Source: Pseudomonadota bacterium (GTDB lineage Bacteria; Pseudomonadota; Alphaproteobacteria; Rhizobiales; Xanthobacteraceae). From it: a stretch of 40,337 nt of DNA. The notes under the pieces were generated by a model. The model saw only the letters and a program-made list of their open reading frames with translations. It was not told the origin of the DNA and made no database searches. A program made the position numbers and the translations under genes. The stretch lies in assembly GCA_023387695.1 (NCBI GenBank), contig JAEWHT010000370.1, positions 1 to 40,337 on the forward strand, given 5' to 3'. Below are positions 1-8,732 of this stretch, one piece after another. Every line of letters begins with the position of its first letter. The first letter of the stretch is position 1.

Positions 1-1791
1 GCGCTGCAGAATATGGAAGGCCTGGATGCTCAAGTCGCGGCAATAGATCCAAAGCGCATAGATGCCCTGCTTCGGCAAATCGGAGTCGCGAACCAGATCG
101 CCAATCGACAACGTGATGCTCGAGTCGGGTGGGATCACTTTGCGGAAACGCGCCATCTCCCCGTTGGCTGCGTAAACATCGAGATCGAGCACCGCCGCTG
201 TCGTGTAATCGGTCGATGCGCTGGCGTTGGTCAAACTGACGAGCGTGTCGAACTCGTCGTCGACAACGGCCTTGCCGAATTGCTCGGTATGCACCGTCGG
301 AACCATCGGGTGATTCCACATCCATGCACGTTCGCACTCGAACGGGACGTTGGGTATTCCGCCGCCGCAGATAACCACCGAGCCATGCGGATTCCGGCGC
401 GGCTTGAAGCTCTCCAGCAGGCTGAACGAGTTCGGGACCCGAGCGATGTCAGCGCCTGGCGAGATCTTCAACAGTCCGCCATCGAGCCGAAGCGACCGCT
501 CGCTCACCCACTGCGAGACGTTGACCCGCTGCCCGAATTCGAGATGCATTTGCTCGCTGCAAAGCAGCCGCCCGGTCTCATTGTGAATATCAAACGTGAA
601 GTTGTGCAGGTGCGCTTCGCCGTCCTGAAAATACAGCACCTCCGTATCAATCTCGAACGCCTCGGCCAGGATGGGAAACGCACATATCCAGGGACGCACG
701 CCCAGGTTCTCGAGTTGATGTAACCGGCTTTGCGGCAGAAGGCGCTCCGTCAGCGCCGCACCGTGCTCGACTGCCGTCCACGACCATTCACGCCCGCGAG
801 GGTGCAGATAAAAATTAGGCCGGTGTAGCGGCTGATCAGGAATGATGACGACATCGGCTCCTTCCGCGCCGGCCGCCAGTTCATCAGCAAATACTTTGTT
901 GATGTTGACGAACCGCATCTTGTCCCTGCCAATCGACGGCAGCTCCCGTGTCGCAGTCAACCGTTCGCCATTCCTGGTGAAGCGAAGCTCTGCCTGGCAG
1001 ACGACAGGCGTCTCGTTCGGCTTGTTCAACAGCGATACCGTGAGCTCACTGCGTCCATCAGTCGGTACCAGGCCACGCACGAAGCGCGAGCCGGCCGGCC
1101 AAGGCTTGAAGCCCGACTGGTGGATCGTCGTGACGCCGTCGGAGTTGATGTAATCGCAGTTGAAATGCAAGAACGGTGTCACCTCACCATTGAGGTGGCG
1201 AATGTCGGTGAAGATCTCGAGATAACCGACAAAGGGAGGCGCAAGCCCCATCTTGCGGCTGTCGACCACGATCGTTTCGTTCGGCGCGATCAGCCATTGA
1301 CCGGATTGAGCGACCTCGCCCGATTGCGACCGCAGCAGATAGCGAACCGCGATTGGAAAATGAATCTTGTACCCGCGCTCGAAAGTATTGGTGATGTAGA
1401 CGACCGTTGCGGACTCGCCATGGAAAAAATCCAGGTAGGAGTACATCGCCGACACGTTGGCCTTACCAAGCGTGAACACGATCGCATCCTGACAGCCACG
1501 CTGCCGTAGAAATTGATTGAGGGCGTACCCGGCTTTCGAGTTGGTTGCCACCAACCAGGCATCGCTCACAGGCGCTTGCGCCTGTGCGGGCAACAGCCGA
1601 GCGGGATGTCCACGGAAGGTCCTGCCCTCCACAGCGAGCGTGAAGGAGTAGTAACCTTCCACACCCGACTGTGGAATTGCAGCGAGCATGGTTTCATCCG
1701 TGCTGTCATCCACCAGTACGGAAAACTTCCGGATCGAGAACAGCCGCATCTCGGCTGCGATGTCGGCAGCCGATTTCGGAGCTTGAGACAT
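1..1791 (-). CDS. Uncharacterised large protein with repeated beta-sandwich-like modules (C-terminus beyond window)
   Basis: An uninterrupted reading frame of 597 codons runs from an ATG at 1791 (MSQAPKSAAD...) off the left edge. A GAGGA Shine-Dalgarno core lies 8 bases before the ATG. The start is 18 bases after the stop of the chorismatase-like gene, so the two are probably one transcript. I do not recognise the family. No signal peptide or membrane segment is visible. Four stretches look like copies of one module, each with an N-containing strand, a hydrophobic strand, a G-rich turn and an 'IPP/IAP-type' edge: around residues 129-180 (YITNTFERG...), 247-300 (VSLLNKPNE...), 390-440 (FTFDIHNET...) and 515-565 (VSLTNASAS...). 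I infer an all-beta protein, possibly for binding or assembly. No catalytic motif is evident. Confidence 0.72.
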   Translation of the reverse strand, partial: MSQAPKSAADIAAEMRLFSIRKFSVLVDDSTDETMLAAIPQSGVEGYYSFTLAVEGRTFRGHPARLLPAQAQAPVSDAWLVATNSKAGYALNQFLRQRGCQDAIVFTLGKANVSAMYSYLDFFHGESATVVYITNTFERGYKIHFPIAVRYLLRSQSGEVAQSGQWLIAPNETIVVDSRKMGLAPPFVGYLEIFTDIRHLNGEVTPFLHFNCDYINSDGVTTIHQSGFKPWPAGSRFVRGLVPTDGRSELTVSLLNKPNETPVVCQAELRFTRNGERLTATRELPSIGRDKMRFVNINKVFADELAAGAEGADVVIIPDQPLHRPNFYLHPRGREWSWTAVEHGAALTERLLPQSRLHQLENLGVRPWICAFPILAEAFEIDTEVLYFQDGEAHLHNFTFDIHNETGRLLCSEQMHLEFGQRVNVSQWVSERSLRLDGGLLKISPGADIARVPNSFSLLESFKPRRNPHGSVVICGGGIPNVPFECERAWMWNHPMVPTVHTEQFGKAVVDDEFDTLVSLTNASASTDYTTAAVLDLDVYAANGEMARFRKVIPPDSSITLSIGDLVRDSDLPKQGIYALWIYCRDLSIQAFHILQR

Positions 1792-1809
1792 CGGCGGAAT
1801 CCTCGACTG

Positions 1810-3021
1810 CTAGAACTGCGGTAACGCGATATCGTGATGCGGGGCGATCGCCTCTCCTTCTACCTCGATGAGCCATTCGGGCCGGCACACGGCCGCGTGC
1901 AGGATGACGACAGGCAGGTTCGGAAATCGGCGTGCCAGATAAGAGTCCACCCGGCCGTGGTCGGAAACATCGCGGAGGTAGACCAGGAGATACATCAGGT
2001 CCTTGGAACACGAATTGCCCGCCAGCAGCAGCGCATCGACATTCACCAGCGCACGCTCCAGCTGCTTGATGACATCCCCCGGATGGACCACCCGACCATC
2101 AGCATCGATGGCAGCGGTCCCCGAGATGTAGAGATGCGCGCGGTCGGCGTAGGCGACCTTGGTTCCGCGCTCGAAGGTGACGCCATATTTGTTGGTTGAG
2201 CTAAGCTGCGTCAGGCTCTTCAGGTACTCGATCTGGCGTGGGCTCGTGTCGAGGGCGGAGTAAGCGTCCATGCTCACCACGTCAAACCGATCGCCACAGG
2301 CGCCTTCGATGCCCGTACTCGCGATATAGTGACTATCCGCCGTCAGGCCCTGTGCCTCGAACAGGCTCCGACGTTCGTCCACCATGCCCTGGTAGAACAC
2401 GTCGACATCCTTGAGATAGAGCCAGGTACGGACGCAATGATCCCTGAGGGTCGCATCAGCCCTTTCAAGTGATTGGACGAGCTCGCCGAATATCCGACTG
2501 GTCTGTTCGGCTGGGTCGACGAAATGATCCCTCGCCTGGGCGCAAAGCTGGGTGCTCCACAGATGCCTGAAGCCGTGATGCTCGACCAGAAGATCGTGGC
2601 TGGAAAGGCGGCGCTTGGTCAGTGGGCTGTCGCTCGCCAGATGGTAGGCAAGCATCGCGATCTTGGCGCCTCCCGTCGGCGGTTGTCCGACGATCGATAC
2701 CGCCGTTGTGCCGTCAACCCGGCCGATGGCGGTATTCTGCACCGACGGTTGCTGATTGATCACATCGCTTAGGAAGATGCGGCGGAAAACGGCGCTATCC
2801 GGAGAAAGATTTGCCGCCGCGATGGCGCCGGCATACTGCATCTCAACCGATTGGAGCTGTTCTTCGAAGTTCAGGGCCGGATCCGGCTCGACGATCAGAA
2901 AGCATTCGCGCGCGCCGTCATGTCCGGCAAACTCGCGCCATCTGACACGTCCGTGGTCCTGGGAGCGGCTATGGAGCTTCGGCGCGGTCGATAAATTGAT
3001 ATCAGGCGTCCCATCCAGCAT
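1810..3021 (-). CDS. Chorismatase / RidA-superfamily protein (FkbO-Hyg5-XanB2-like)
   Basis: The 403-residue protein has a divergent N-terminal half and a C-terminal half of RidA (YjgF) type. The latter carries LYISGTAAIDADGRVVHPGD near residue 296 and a C-terminal RPEWLIEVEGE stretch. This two-domain layout and local blocks such as TGIEGACGD and RTWLY match chorismatases (FkbO, Hyg5, XanB2), which hydrolyse chorismate to pyruvate plus a dihydroxycyclohexadiene carboxylate or hydroxybenzoate. Proteins of this group are often annotated as pteridine-dependent deoxygenase-like. A GGAG Shine-Dalgarno lies 7 bases before the ATG. The gene is divergent from the caspase-like gene and probably co-transcribed with the unknown gene downstream. 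The subtype, and hence the product, cannot be read from the sequence. A plain RidA-like deaminase is the alternative, but 403 residues is far longer than RidA (about 130). Confidence 0.66.
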   Translation of the reverse strand: MLDGTPDINLSTAPKLHSRSQDHGRVRWREFAGHDGARECFLIVEPDPALNFEEQLQSVEMQYAGAIAAANLSPDSAVFRRIFLSDVINQQPSVQNTAIGRVDGTTAVSIVGQPPTGGAKIAMLAYHLASDSPLTKRRLSSHDLLVEHHGFRHLWSTQLCAQARDHFVDPAEQTSRIFGELVQSLERADATLRDHCVRTWLYLKDVDVFYQGMVDERRSLFEAQGLTADSHYIASTGIEGACGDRFDVVSMDAYSALDTSPRQIEYLKSLTQLSSTNKYGVTFERGTKVAYADRAHLYISGTAAIDADGRVVHPGDVIKQLERALVNVDALLLAGNSCSKDLMYLLVYLRDVSDHGRVDSYLARRFPNLPVVILHAAVCRPEWLIEVEGEAIAPHHDIALPQF

Positions 3022-3188
3022 TTACAAGCTCCATTTCCAAGGATGGATAGACTTGCCGCCCGTTACCTTCTTTGTTCTGGATCAAGCAGGCCATGGAAGC
3101 CACGCCACGCTGCCGGGTTGAACCCGTAGGCACGCACGTGCGACGAATCCGAACTGGCACGATCCCCGGTTGCCAGGGGGCTGAATTG

Positions 3189-4922
3189 ATGCGCCGCAGG
3201 TTTGTCGCAGCTATTTTGATCACGGGATTGATGTGGTCGACGGTTGTTGCCGCGACGCCCGCGTCCGCGCAGTCGCGCAGCCAGCTCGGGCCGCTCTGCA
3301 CAACCGATACCACGCCAGCGGACCAGATGGTCGACGCCTGCAGCAAGATCATCGCGCTGAAGGTGTTCAAGGGCGAGCAGCTCGCGACGGTCTATTTCTG
3401 GCGCGCGGTAGGCTGGAACAAGAAGGGCGACTACGCCAAGGTCATCGCCGACATCACCGAAGCGATCCGGCTCCAGCCGAGCCAGGCGGCCTACAATTTG
3501 CGCGGATCGGCCTATTACGACAAAGGCGAAAACGACATCGCCATCAGCGACTTCGACGATGCTCTCAAGCTCGGGCCGCCGTCCGGCATCATCTACCACA
3601 ACCGTGGCAACGCCTGGCGGGACAAGGGCGACAATGCCAAGGCGATCGCCGACTACGACGCTGCGATCAAGGCCGATCCGCAATCAGCCTTCTCGTACCA
3701 GAACCGTGGCATCGCCAAGGGAGCGCTCGGCGATCTCGACGGGGCGCTTGCCGACATCAACCAGGCAATCCGGCTCGATCCGACGCTACCGCAGCCGCTG
3801 ATCAACCGAACCGCCATCTGGCGCGCGAAGAACGATCTCGATCGTGCCATTGCCGATGGCAGCGAGGCGATCCGGCTTGCCAAGGACAAGCCGCCAGTCA
3901 ACATCATGACGCCACCGAACAGCGTATTGATCTCCGCCTACACCCATCGCGCCTTGGCATACGAGGCCAAGGGCGACTATGCGCATGCGAGAGACGACTA
4001 TAAGGCCACCCTCGCAATCGTGGCGTCGGACTCCGGCAGCAAGGCCAATCAGGCGACCGCAAAGGTACGGCTGTCTCTGGTGACAGATGCCGCGGCGCCG
4101 ATCCCGCGCGAAGCGCCCTCACCGACGACGCCACCCACAGCGGCCCCTGCGCCACAGCAGGCGGGCGCATCGCCCGCGCCCTCGCCTGCGCCCGCTGTTC
4201 GACTTAATCGCATGGCGCTGGTTATCGGCAATGGCGCCTATGCCCATGTGAAGGCGTTGCCCAATCCGCCAAACGACGCCCGCGCGGTTGCGAAGAGCTT
4301 GCGCGATATCGGCTTCACCGTGTCGGAAGGCATCGATCTCGATCGCACGGCGATGCAGACGATAACGCGCGAGTTTTTGCGCGACGCAGCACGGGCGCAG
4401 GTCACTCTCGTCTACTACGCCGGTCACGGCGTGCAGGTCGATGGCCGCAACTATCTCATTCCCGTCGATGTCGAGCTCAAGCCTGGCGCCAGCATGACCG
4501 AGGCGATGATCGACATGGACACGATCACGGCGGGCCTCGACGACCAGGTCCGTACCAACATCCTGATCTTCGATGCCTGCCGCAACAATCCAATGGCTCA
4601 GCACGTGGCGGCCGCGGGCACCAATCGCGGCATCGAAGGTGCGTCGGGCCTCGCAGCACCAACAAGCCTTGCATCCGGCGCGACGCTGGGCGCCGGCACG
4701 CTGATCGCATTCGCGACCGCGCCGGGTCAGGTGGCGCTCGATGGCGAAGGCGCCAATTCACCGTTCTCCGCTGCTCTCTCGCGCCACCTCGGCACGCCGG
4801 GCCTCGAAGTGCAGCAGATGCTGACGCGGGTGCGGGCGGAAGTGGTCTCGACCACGAAGAACAAGCAGGTGCCGTGGTCGAACTCGTCGCTGCTGGGCGA
4901 GGTCTATCTGGCGGAGAAGTGA
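3189..4922 (+). CDS. Secreted TPR-repeat protein with C-terminal caspase-like (peptidase C14) domain
   Basis: The 577-residue product begins with a signal peptide (MRRRFVAAILITG..., probable cut after ASA at residue 27), so it should act in the periplasm or outside the cell. Residues about 65-285 hold five to six TPR repeats (patterns such as NRGNAWRDKGDNAKAIADYD). A Pro/Ala-rich linker covers about 303-337. The caspase fold starts at RMALVIGNGAYA (341) and carries the expected catalytic pair His413 (YYAGHGVQ) and Cys464 (FDACRNNP). I chose ATG 3189 because an AGGGGG ribosome site lies about 8 bases upstream and the signal peptide follows at once; an in-frame start at 3072 would put 39 charged residues before it. 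Family knowledge suggests proteolysis after a basic residue, or a scaffold role via the TPRs. The target is unknown. Confidence 0.88.
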   Translation: MRRRFVAAILITGLMWSTVVAATPASAQSRSQLGPLCTTDTTPADQMVDACSKIIALKVFKGEQLATVYFWRAVGWNKKGDYAKVIADITEAIRLQPSQAAYNLRGSAYYDKGENDIAISDFDDALKLGPPSGIIYHNRGNAWRDKGDNAKAIADYDAAIKADPQSAFSYQNRGIAKGALGDLDGALADINQAIRLDPTLPQPLINRTAIWRAKNDLDRAIADGSEAIRLAKDKPPVNIMTPPNSVLISAYTHRALAYEAKGDYAHARDDYKATLAIVASDSGSKANQATAKVRLSLVTDAAAPIPREAPSPTTPPTAAPAPQQAGASPAPSPAPAVRLNRMALVIGNGAYAHVKALPNPPNDARAVAKSLRDIGFTVSEGIDLDRTAMQTITREFLRDAARAQVTLVYYAGHGVQVDGRNYLIPVDVELKPGASMTEAMIDMDTITAGLDDQVRTNILIFDACRNNPMAQHVAAAGTNRGIEGASGLAAPTSLASGATLGAGTLIAFATAPGQVALDGEGANSPFSAALSRHLGTPGLEVQQMLTRVRAEVVSTTKNKQVPWSNSSLLGEVYLAEK

Positions 4923-4977
4923 GGCGACTTGCGCGCTGCAATTGGGCAGCGCCGCGCAATCTGCCACACACTCAGGT

Positions 4978-5084
4978 GTCGTCGCCCGGCTTCACCGGGC
5001 GATCCAGTACTCCGGGACGCCGGCGATTCACCGAGAAGCCGCGGCGTACTGGATTCCCCGCCTTCGCGGGGAATGACAGCGGAG
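4978..5084. repeat. Dispersed palindromic repeat, copy A
   Basis: A roughly 107-base element holds two hairpins, GCCCGG/CCGGGC (4984-4989 with 4995-5000) and TTCCCCG/CGGGGAA (5054-5060 with 5067-5073). Inside them are inverted halves ATCCAGTAC and GTACTGGAT. The reverse complement aligns along its length with the copy at 22262-22371. It lies between two convergent gene ends and may also act as a bidirectional terminator. Confidence 0.8.
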
Positions 5085-5094
5085 TTTTCAGGGT

Positions 5095-6213
5095 TCAGTT
5101 GCCCCAGACTTCCTTCGCGATCTCGACTGCAAGGCTCAGCTTGGCCCACTGCTCTTCCTCGGAGAGGATGTTACCCTCTTCAGTCGAGGCAAAGCCGCAC
5201 TGGGGCGAGAGCGCGAGCTGGTCCAACGGGGCGAACTTGGATGCTTCTTCCAGACGACGCTTGATGTCGTCCTTCTTCTCGAGCTCGCCGAACTTCGAGG
5301 TAATGACACCGACCACGACGACCTTGTTGCCCTTGGGCAGGAAGCGCAGCGGCTCGAAGCCACCGGCACGGTCGCTATCGTATTCCAGGAAGTAGCCGTC
5401 GTAATTGGTGCCGGCCAGCATGGTCTCCGCCACCGGCTCGTAGCCACCCGAGGAGATCCAGGTCGAACGGAAATTGCCGCGGCAGACATGCGTGGTCACC
5501 ACCATGTCGGCCGGCTTCTCGGCCAGCGCGTAGTTGATGATTCGGGCGTAGATCTGCTGCAGACCTTCGGGGTTGTCGCCGCGCTCACGCGCCTTCTGCA
5601 ATTCGTCCGGGGAACAGAGATAGGCCCACACGGTGTCGTCGAACTGGAGATAACGGCAGCCGGCGTCATAGAACGCCTTCACGGCCTTGCGGTAGGTCTT
5701 GCCGAGATCTTCGTAGAAGACGTCGAGATCGGGATAGACGTCCTTGGAGATCGCCTTGCGGCCGCCACGGAAGTGCAGCACGGCTGGCGACGGGATCGTC
5801 ATCTTGGCGGTGACGTGTGCCTGGTCGGCGTTCTTCTTGAGGAAGCGGAAGTGATCCAGCATCGGGTGGTTATCGGGGAAATCGAGCTTGCCGATCACGC
5901 GCACTGAATCGTGGCGGGTCTGCACGCCCGCGAACTGGATGCCGGAATCGGGGTGATACAGCTCGCAGCCGGTGAGCTTGGCCAGGAAGTCGAAATGCCA
6001 CCAGGAGCGACGGAATTCGCCGTCGGTCGCGAGCTTCAGGCCGACCGAGGCCTGCTTGTGCACGACCTTCTCGATCTCCATGTCCTCGATCTTGCGGAGA
6101 TCATCGGCCGAGATCTCGCCCTTCTCGAGCCTGACGCGGGCTTCCTTGATCTTGGCGGGGCGCAGGAGGCTGCCGACTTCGTCGGCGCGGAAGGGGGCTT
6201 TGGTTCGCTGCAT
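5095..6213 (-). CDS. MetE-core family protein (cobalamin-independent methionine synthase C-terminal type)
   Basis: At 372 residues this is about half of full MetE (about 750). It matches the C-terminal catalytic half, as in the YxjG/YxjH type. Zinc ligands are visible: His242 and Cys244 (TTHVCRGN), Glu277 (FLEYD) and Cys339 (SPQCGF). MetE proteins move a methyl group from methyltetrahydrofolate to homocysteine. Stand-alone core proteins lack the N-terminal folate-binding half and may use another methyl donor, a partner protein, or a different thiol reaction. The ATG at 6213 has GGGAG 7 bases upstream. The gene starts 21 bases after livF and is therefore probably the last gene of the first Liv operon, which hints that its substrate is linked to what the transporter imports. 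The true reaction is not certain. Confidence 0.8.
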   Translation of the reverse strand: MQRTKAPFRADEVGSLLRPAKIKEARVRLEKGEISADDLRKIEDMEIEKVVHKQASVGLKLATDGEFRRSWWHFDFLAKLTGCELYHPDSGIQFAGVQTRHDSVRVIGKLDFPDNHPMLDHFRFLKKNADQAHVTAKMTIPSPAVLHFRGGRKAISKDVYPDLDVFYEDLGKTYRKAVKAFYDAGCRYLQFDDTVWAYLCSPDELQKARERGDNPEGLQQIYARIINYALAEKPADMVVTTHVCRGNFRSTWISSGGYEPVAETMLAGTNYDGYFLEYDSDRAGGFEPLRFLPKGNKVVVVGVITSKFGELEKKDDIKRRLEEASKFAPLDQLALSPQCGFASTEEGNILSEEEQWAKLSLAVEIAKEVWGN

Positions 6214-6234
6214 TTCTTACTCCCGAGAATATTC

Positions 6235-6951
6235 TTAGTGGGCCGCCGCCCCTGCGACCCCGAGGTGGCGCTCCAGGACCGACGGGTTGGCCTTCAGCGC
6301 GGCGCTCGGGGCGTCGTGGACGATCGTTCCGCGTTCCAATATCACAACGCGGTCGGCAAGCCCGAGAATCTTTTGGGCATTCTGCTCGACGATGATCGAG
6401 CAAATGCCGCCGGCCCGGGTGATGGCCCCGATCGCCTTCAGAAGCTCCTCGACGATGATGGGCGCCAGACCCTCGGTCGGCTCGTCCAGCAGCAGGACCT
6501 TCGGATTGAGGGTCAGCGCGCGGCCGATCGCCAGCATTTGCTGCTCACCGCCGGAGAGCTGGTTACCGAAATTGCTCCGTCGTTCCTTCAGCCGCGGGAA
6601 CATTTCATAGACCTTGTCGACGGTCCAGGGTCCGGGCTGCGCCACCGCGGTCATGTTCTCTTCCACGGTCAGCGAGCGGAAGATGTTGCGCTCCTGCGGC
6701 ACCCAACCGATGCCGGAGCGCGCCCGCTGGTCAGGCCGCATCGTTGTAACGTCGGTGCCGGCGAGTACCACGGAGCCGGAGAAACGACGGGTGACGCCGA
6801 CGATGGAATTGATCAGCGTGGTCTTGCCGGTACCATTGCGCCCGAGCAGTGCCAGCACCTGTCCTTCGGCGAGGCGCAGGGACATGTTGGGCAGCACCAC
6901 GGCCTCGCCGTAGCCGGCACGAAGCGAGTCGACTGCGAGCAGGTCAGACAT
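6235..6951 (-). CDS. livF: Branched-chain amino acid-type ABC transporter ATPase LivF (operon 1)
   Basis: The 238-residue cytoplasmic ATPase has Walker A GRNGTGKTT (about residues 37-45), the ABC signature LSGGEQQMLAIGRAL, Walker B VLLLDEPTEGL and a switch histidine region (IIVEQNA). The short length and the EQNA block mark the LivF subfamily. It powers import through the LivH-LivM channel together with LivG. Its ATG overlaps the livG stop by 8 bases, so translation is probably coupled. The metE-like gene follows 21 bases later. The substrate class (hydrophobic amino acid or aromatic/short organic acid) is not decided by the ATPase. Confidence 0.93.
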   Translation of the reverse strand: MSDLLAVDSLRAGYGEAVVLPNMSLRLAEGQVLALLGRNGTGKTTLINSIVGVTRRFSGSVVLAGTDVTTMRPDQRARSGIGWVPQERNIFRSLTVEENMTAVAQPGPWTVDKVYEMFPRLKERRSNFGNQLSGGEQQMLAIGRALTLNPKVLLLDEPTEGLAPIIVEELLKAIGAITRAGGICSIIVEQNAQKILGLADRVVILERGTIVHDAPSAALKANPSVLERHLGVAGAAAH

Positions 6952-7699
6952 TGACCGCCTCCTCGCCGAGATAGACCGCCTTCACCTGCGGATCACGCGC
7001 GACCTGCTCGGGCGAACCTTCCGTCAGCAACGCGCCGGAGACCAGCACCGAGATGCGGTCGGCAAAGGAGAACACGAGGTCCATGTCGTGCTCGATCAGC
7101 AGCACGGTGACGTCGCGCGGCAGGCTGCCTACGACCGCGAGAATGTCGTGACGCTCGCTCTCCGGCACGCCCGCGGCCGGCTCGTCGAGCAACAGCACGC
7201 GCGGCTTGGCTGCGATCGCAACCGCGATCTCCAGCAGGCGCTGCTTGCCGTAAGGCAGCGTCACGGTCTGTTCATTCATAGCGTCGAGCAGATGGAAGCG
7301 CGTGAGGAGGTCGGCGATCTCGCCATTGACGTCGCTACGAGTGCCCATCCGCCGCCACCAATCGCCGCCATGGCCGAGACGCTCGGAGACGGCGAGGCCA
7401 ATGGTTTCGAGCGGGGTGAGATCCGGGTAGAGCTGGTTGATCTGGAAGGTGCGCGACAGGCCGCGCAGTACGCGCGTGTGCACCGGCAGATCGGTGATGT
7501 CCTGCCCCTCGAGCAGGATGCGGCCCGAATTCGGCTTGAGCACGCCGGTCAACTGGTTGATCACCGTGGTCTTGCCGGCGCCGTTGGGGCCGATCAACGC
7601 ATGGCGGGCGCCCTGTTCGATCTTCAGCGACAAATCGCGCGTGACGCGCAGGCCGCCAAAGGTCTTTTCGAGATTCTGGGTTTCGAGCGCGATGGTCAT
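6944..7699 (-). CDS. livG: Branched-chain amino acid-type ABC transporter ATPase LivG (operon 1)
   Basis: The 251-residue ATPase carries Walker A GPNGAGKTT, the LivG-type signature LPYGKQRLLEIAVAI, Walker B VLLLDEPAAGV and IEHDMDLVF with the switch histidine. The open frame extends to 7846, but the 49 residues before MTIALETQNLEK are a basic, low-complexity out-of-frame read of livM. ATG 7699 gives the normal family length and overlaps the livM stop as ATGA (7696-7699). It forms the ATPase pair with LivF. Expression should follow the operon promoter upstream of the binding-protein gene at 10919. Confidence 0.93.
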   Translation of the reverse strand: MTIALETQNLEKTFGGLRVTRDLSLKIEQGARHALIGPNGAGKTTVINQLTGVLKPNSGRILLEGQDITDLPVHTRVLRGLSRTFQINQLYPDLTPLETIGLAVSERLGHGGDWWRRMGTRSDVNGEIADLLTRFHLLDAMNEQTVTLPYGKQRLLEIAVAIAAKPRVLLLDEPAAGVPESERHDILAVVGSLPRDVTVLLIEHDMDLVFSFADRISVLVSGALLTEGSPEQVARDPQVKAVYLGEEAVNV

Positions 7700-8724
7700 G
7701 TCTCGCTCTCCGGAACGGTCACGACCGCCTTGCGCCCCGCAATCTGCTTGATCAGGAGGTTCGGCAGAAACAGCACGCCGTAGTGCAGTCGCTGGCGGCC
7801 GACCAGCACGATCACGACCAGCACGAGGCCGATCCAGAACTGCCAATATTGTGGAGTGATGGTGGAGAACACTTCCTGAAGCATGCGGAAGATCACCGCG
7901 CCGATCAGCCCGCCATAGAGATAGCCGGTGCCGCCGATGACGAGCACCAGCATCAAATCGGCGGAGCGATCGAAGGCAAACACGTCGAGCGAGGCGATCG
8001 CCGTGGTCTGCGTGAACAGCGCGCCCGCAATGCCGGCATAGAACGCCGCGAGCGTATAGATCGCGATCAGGCGACGATTGACGGGGATGCCGATGGCAGC
8101 CGCACGCAGCGGGTTGTTCTTGATCGCGCGCAGCGACAGGCCGAACGGCGAATGCACGATACGGCGCGCCAGCAGGAACAGCACGAACAGCACAGCCAGC
8201 GAATAGAAGAAGCCGGCCTTGCCGAACATGTCGAACGGGATCTGGCCGAAGATCGGCTGCATCTCGATGCCCTGCAGGCCGTCGGTGCCACCGGTGATAT
8301 TGGAGAAGCGCTCGGCGAGCGCCTCCAGCAGCAACGCGATGCCGAGCGTGACCATCAGGCGGGTCAAGTCGACGCCGCGGATCACCAGGAAGCTGGTGGC
8401 AAAGCCCAGCATCATCGCGGCAAGGCCCGCCGCAATCAGCGCCAGCACCGGCTCATTGATGATGCCGTGCAGCGCCAGCAAGCCAGCTGCATAGGCGCCG
8501 ACGCCGAAGAAGGCAGCGTGGCCGAGCGACACGATGCCGGCATAGCCGAGGATGAGATCGAGCGACATCGCAAACAGCGCCAGCCGCAGGATGTCGGTCA
8601 TGATCAGATAGCGCGTGGGAAACAGGAAGCCGCAGGCGAGCACGACGACCCAGAAGATCGCCTCGCCATAGTGCCAGCGCGCATGTCGCTGGGCGTGAAA
8701 ACCGACGTCGGACGAAGCGCTCAT
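7696..8724 (-). CDS. livM: ABC transporter permease LivM (operon 1)
   Basis: The 342-residue inner-membrane permease has about 8-10 hydrophobic segments. It carries the family block LGYAGIVSLGHAAFFGVGAYAA and the EAA-like region FGLSLRAIKNNPLRAAAIGI, followed by GALFTQTTAIASLDVFAF. The upstream extension of the frame to 9012 is rich in Arg/Pro and shadows livH, so I use ATG 8724 (MSASSDVGFH), 8 bases after the livH stop. LivM pairs with LivH to form the translocation path. Its stop overlaps the livG start (ATGA), as is usual in this operon type. Confidence 0.92.
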   Translation of the reverse strand: MSASSDVGFHAQRHARWHYGEAIFWVVVLACGFLFPTRYLIMTDILRLALFAMSLDLILGYAGIVSLGHAAFFGVGAYAAGLLALHGIINEPVLALIAAGLAAMMLGFATSFLVIRGVDLTRLMVTLGIALLLEALAERFSNITGGTDGLQGIEMQPIFGQIPFDMFGKAGFFYSLAVLFVLFLLARRIVHSPFGLSLRAIKNNPLRAAAIGIPVNRRLIAIYTLAAFYAGIAGALFTQTTAIASLDVFAFDRSADLMLVLVIGGTGYLYGGLIGAVIFRMLQEVFSTITPQYWQFWIGLVLVVIVLVGRQRLHYGVLFLPNLLIKQIAGRKAVVTVPESET

Positions 8725-8732
8725 CGGCAAAC

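Noticed and set aside
13..723. Long plus-strand frame at the left edge
   Set aside because: It is the shadow of the minus-strand partial gene. The latter runs 597 codons without a stop, has a ribosome site and a natural composition, whereas the plus frame is Arg/His-rich and has no ribosome site.
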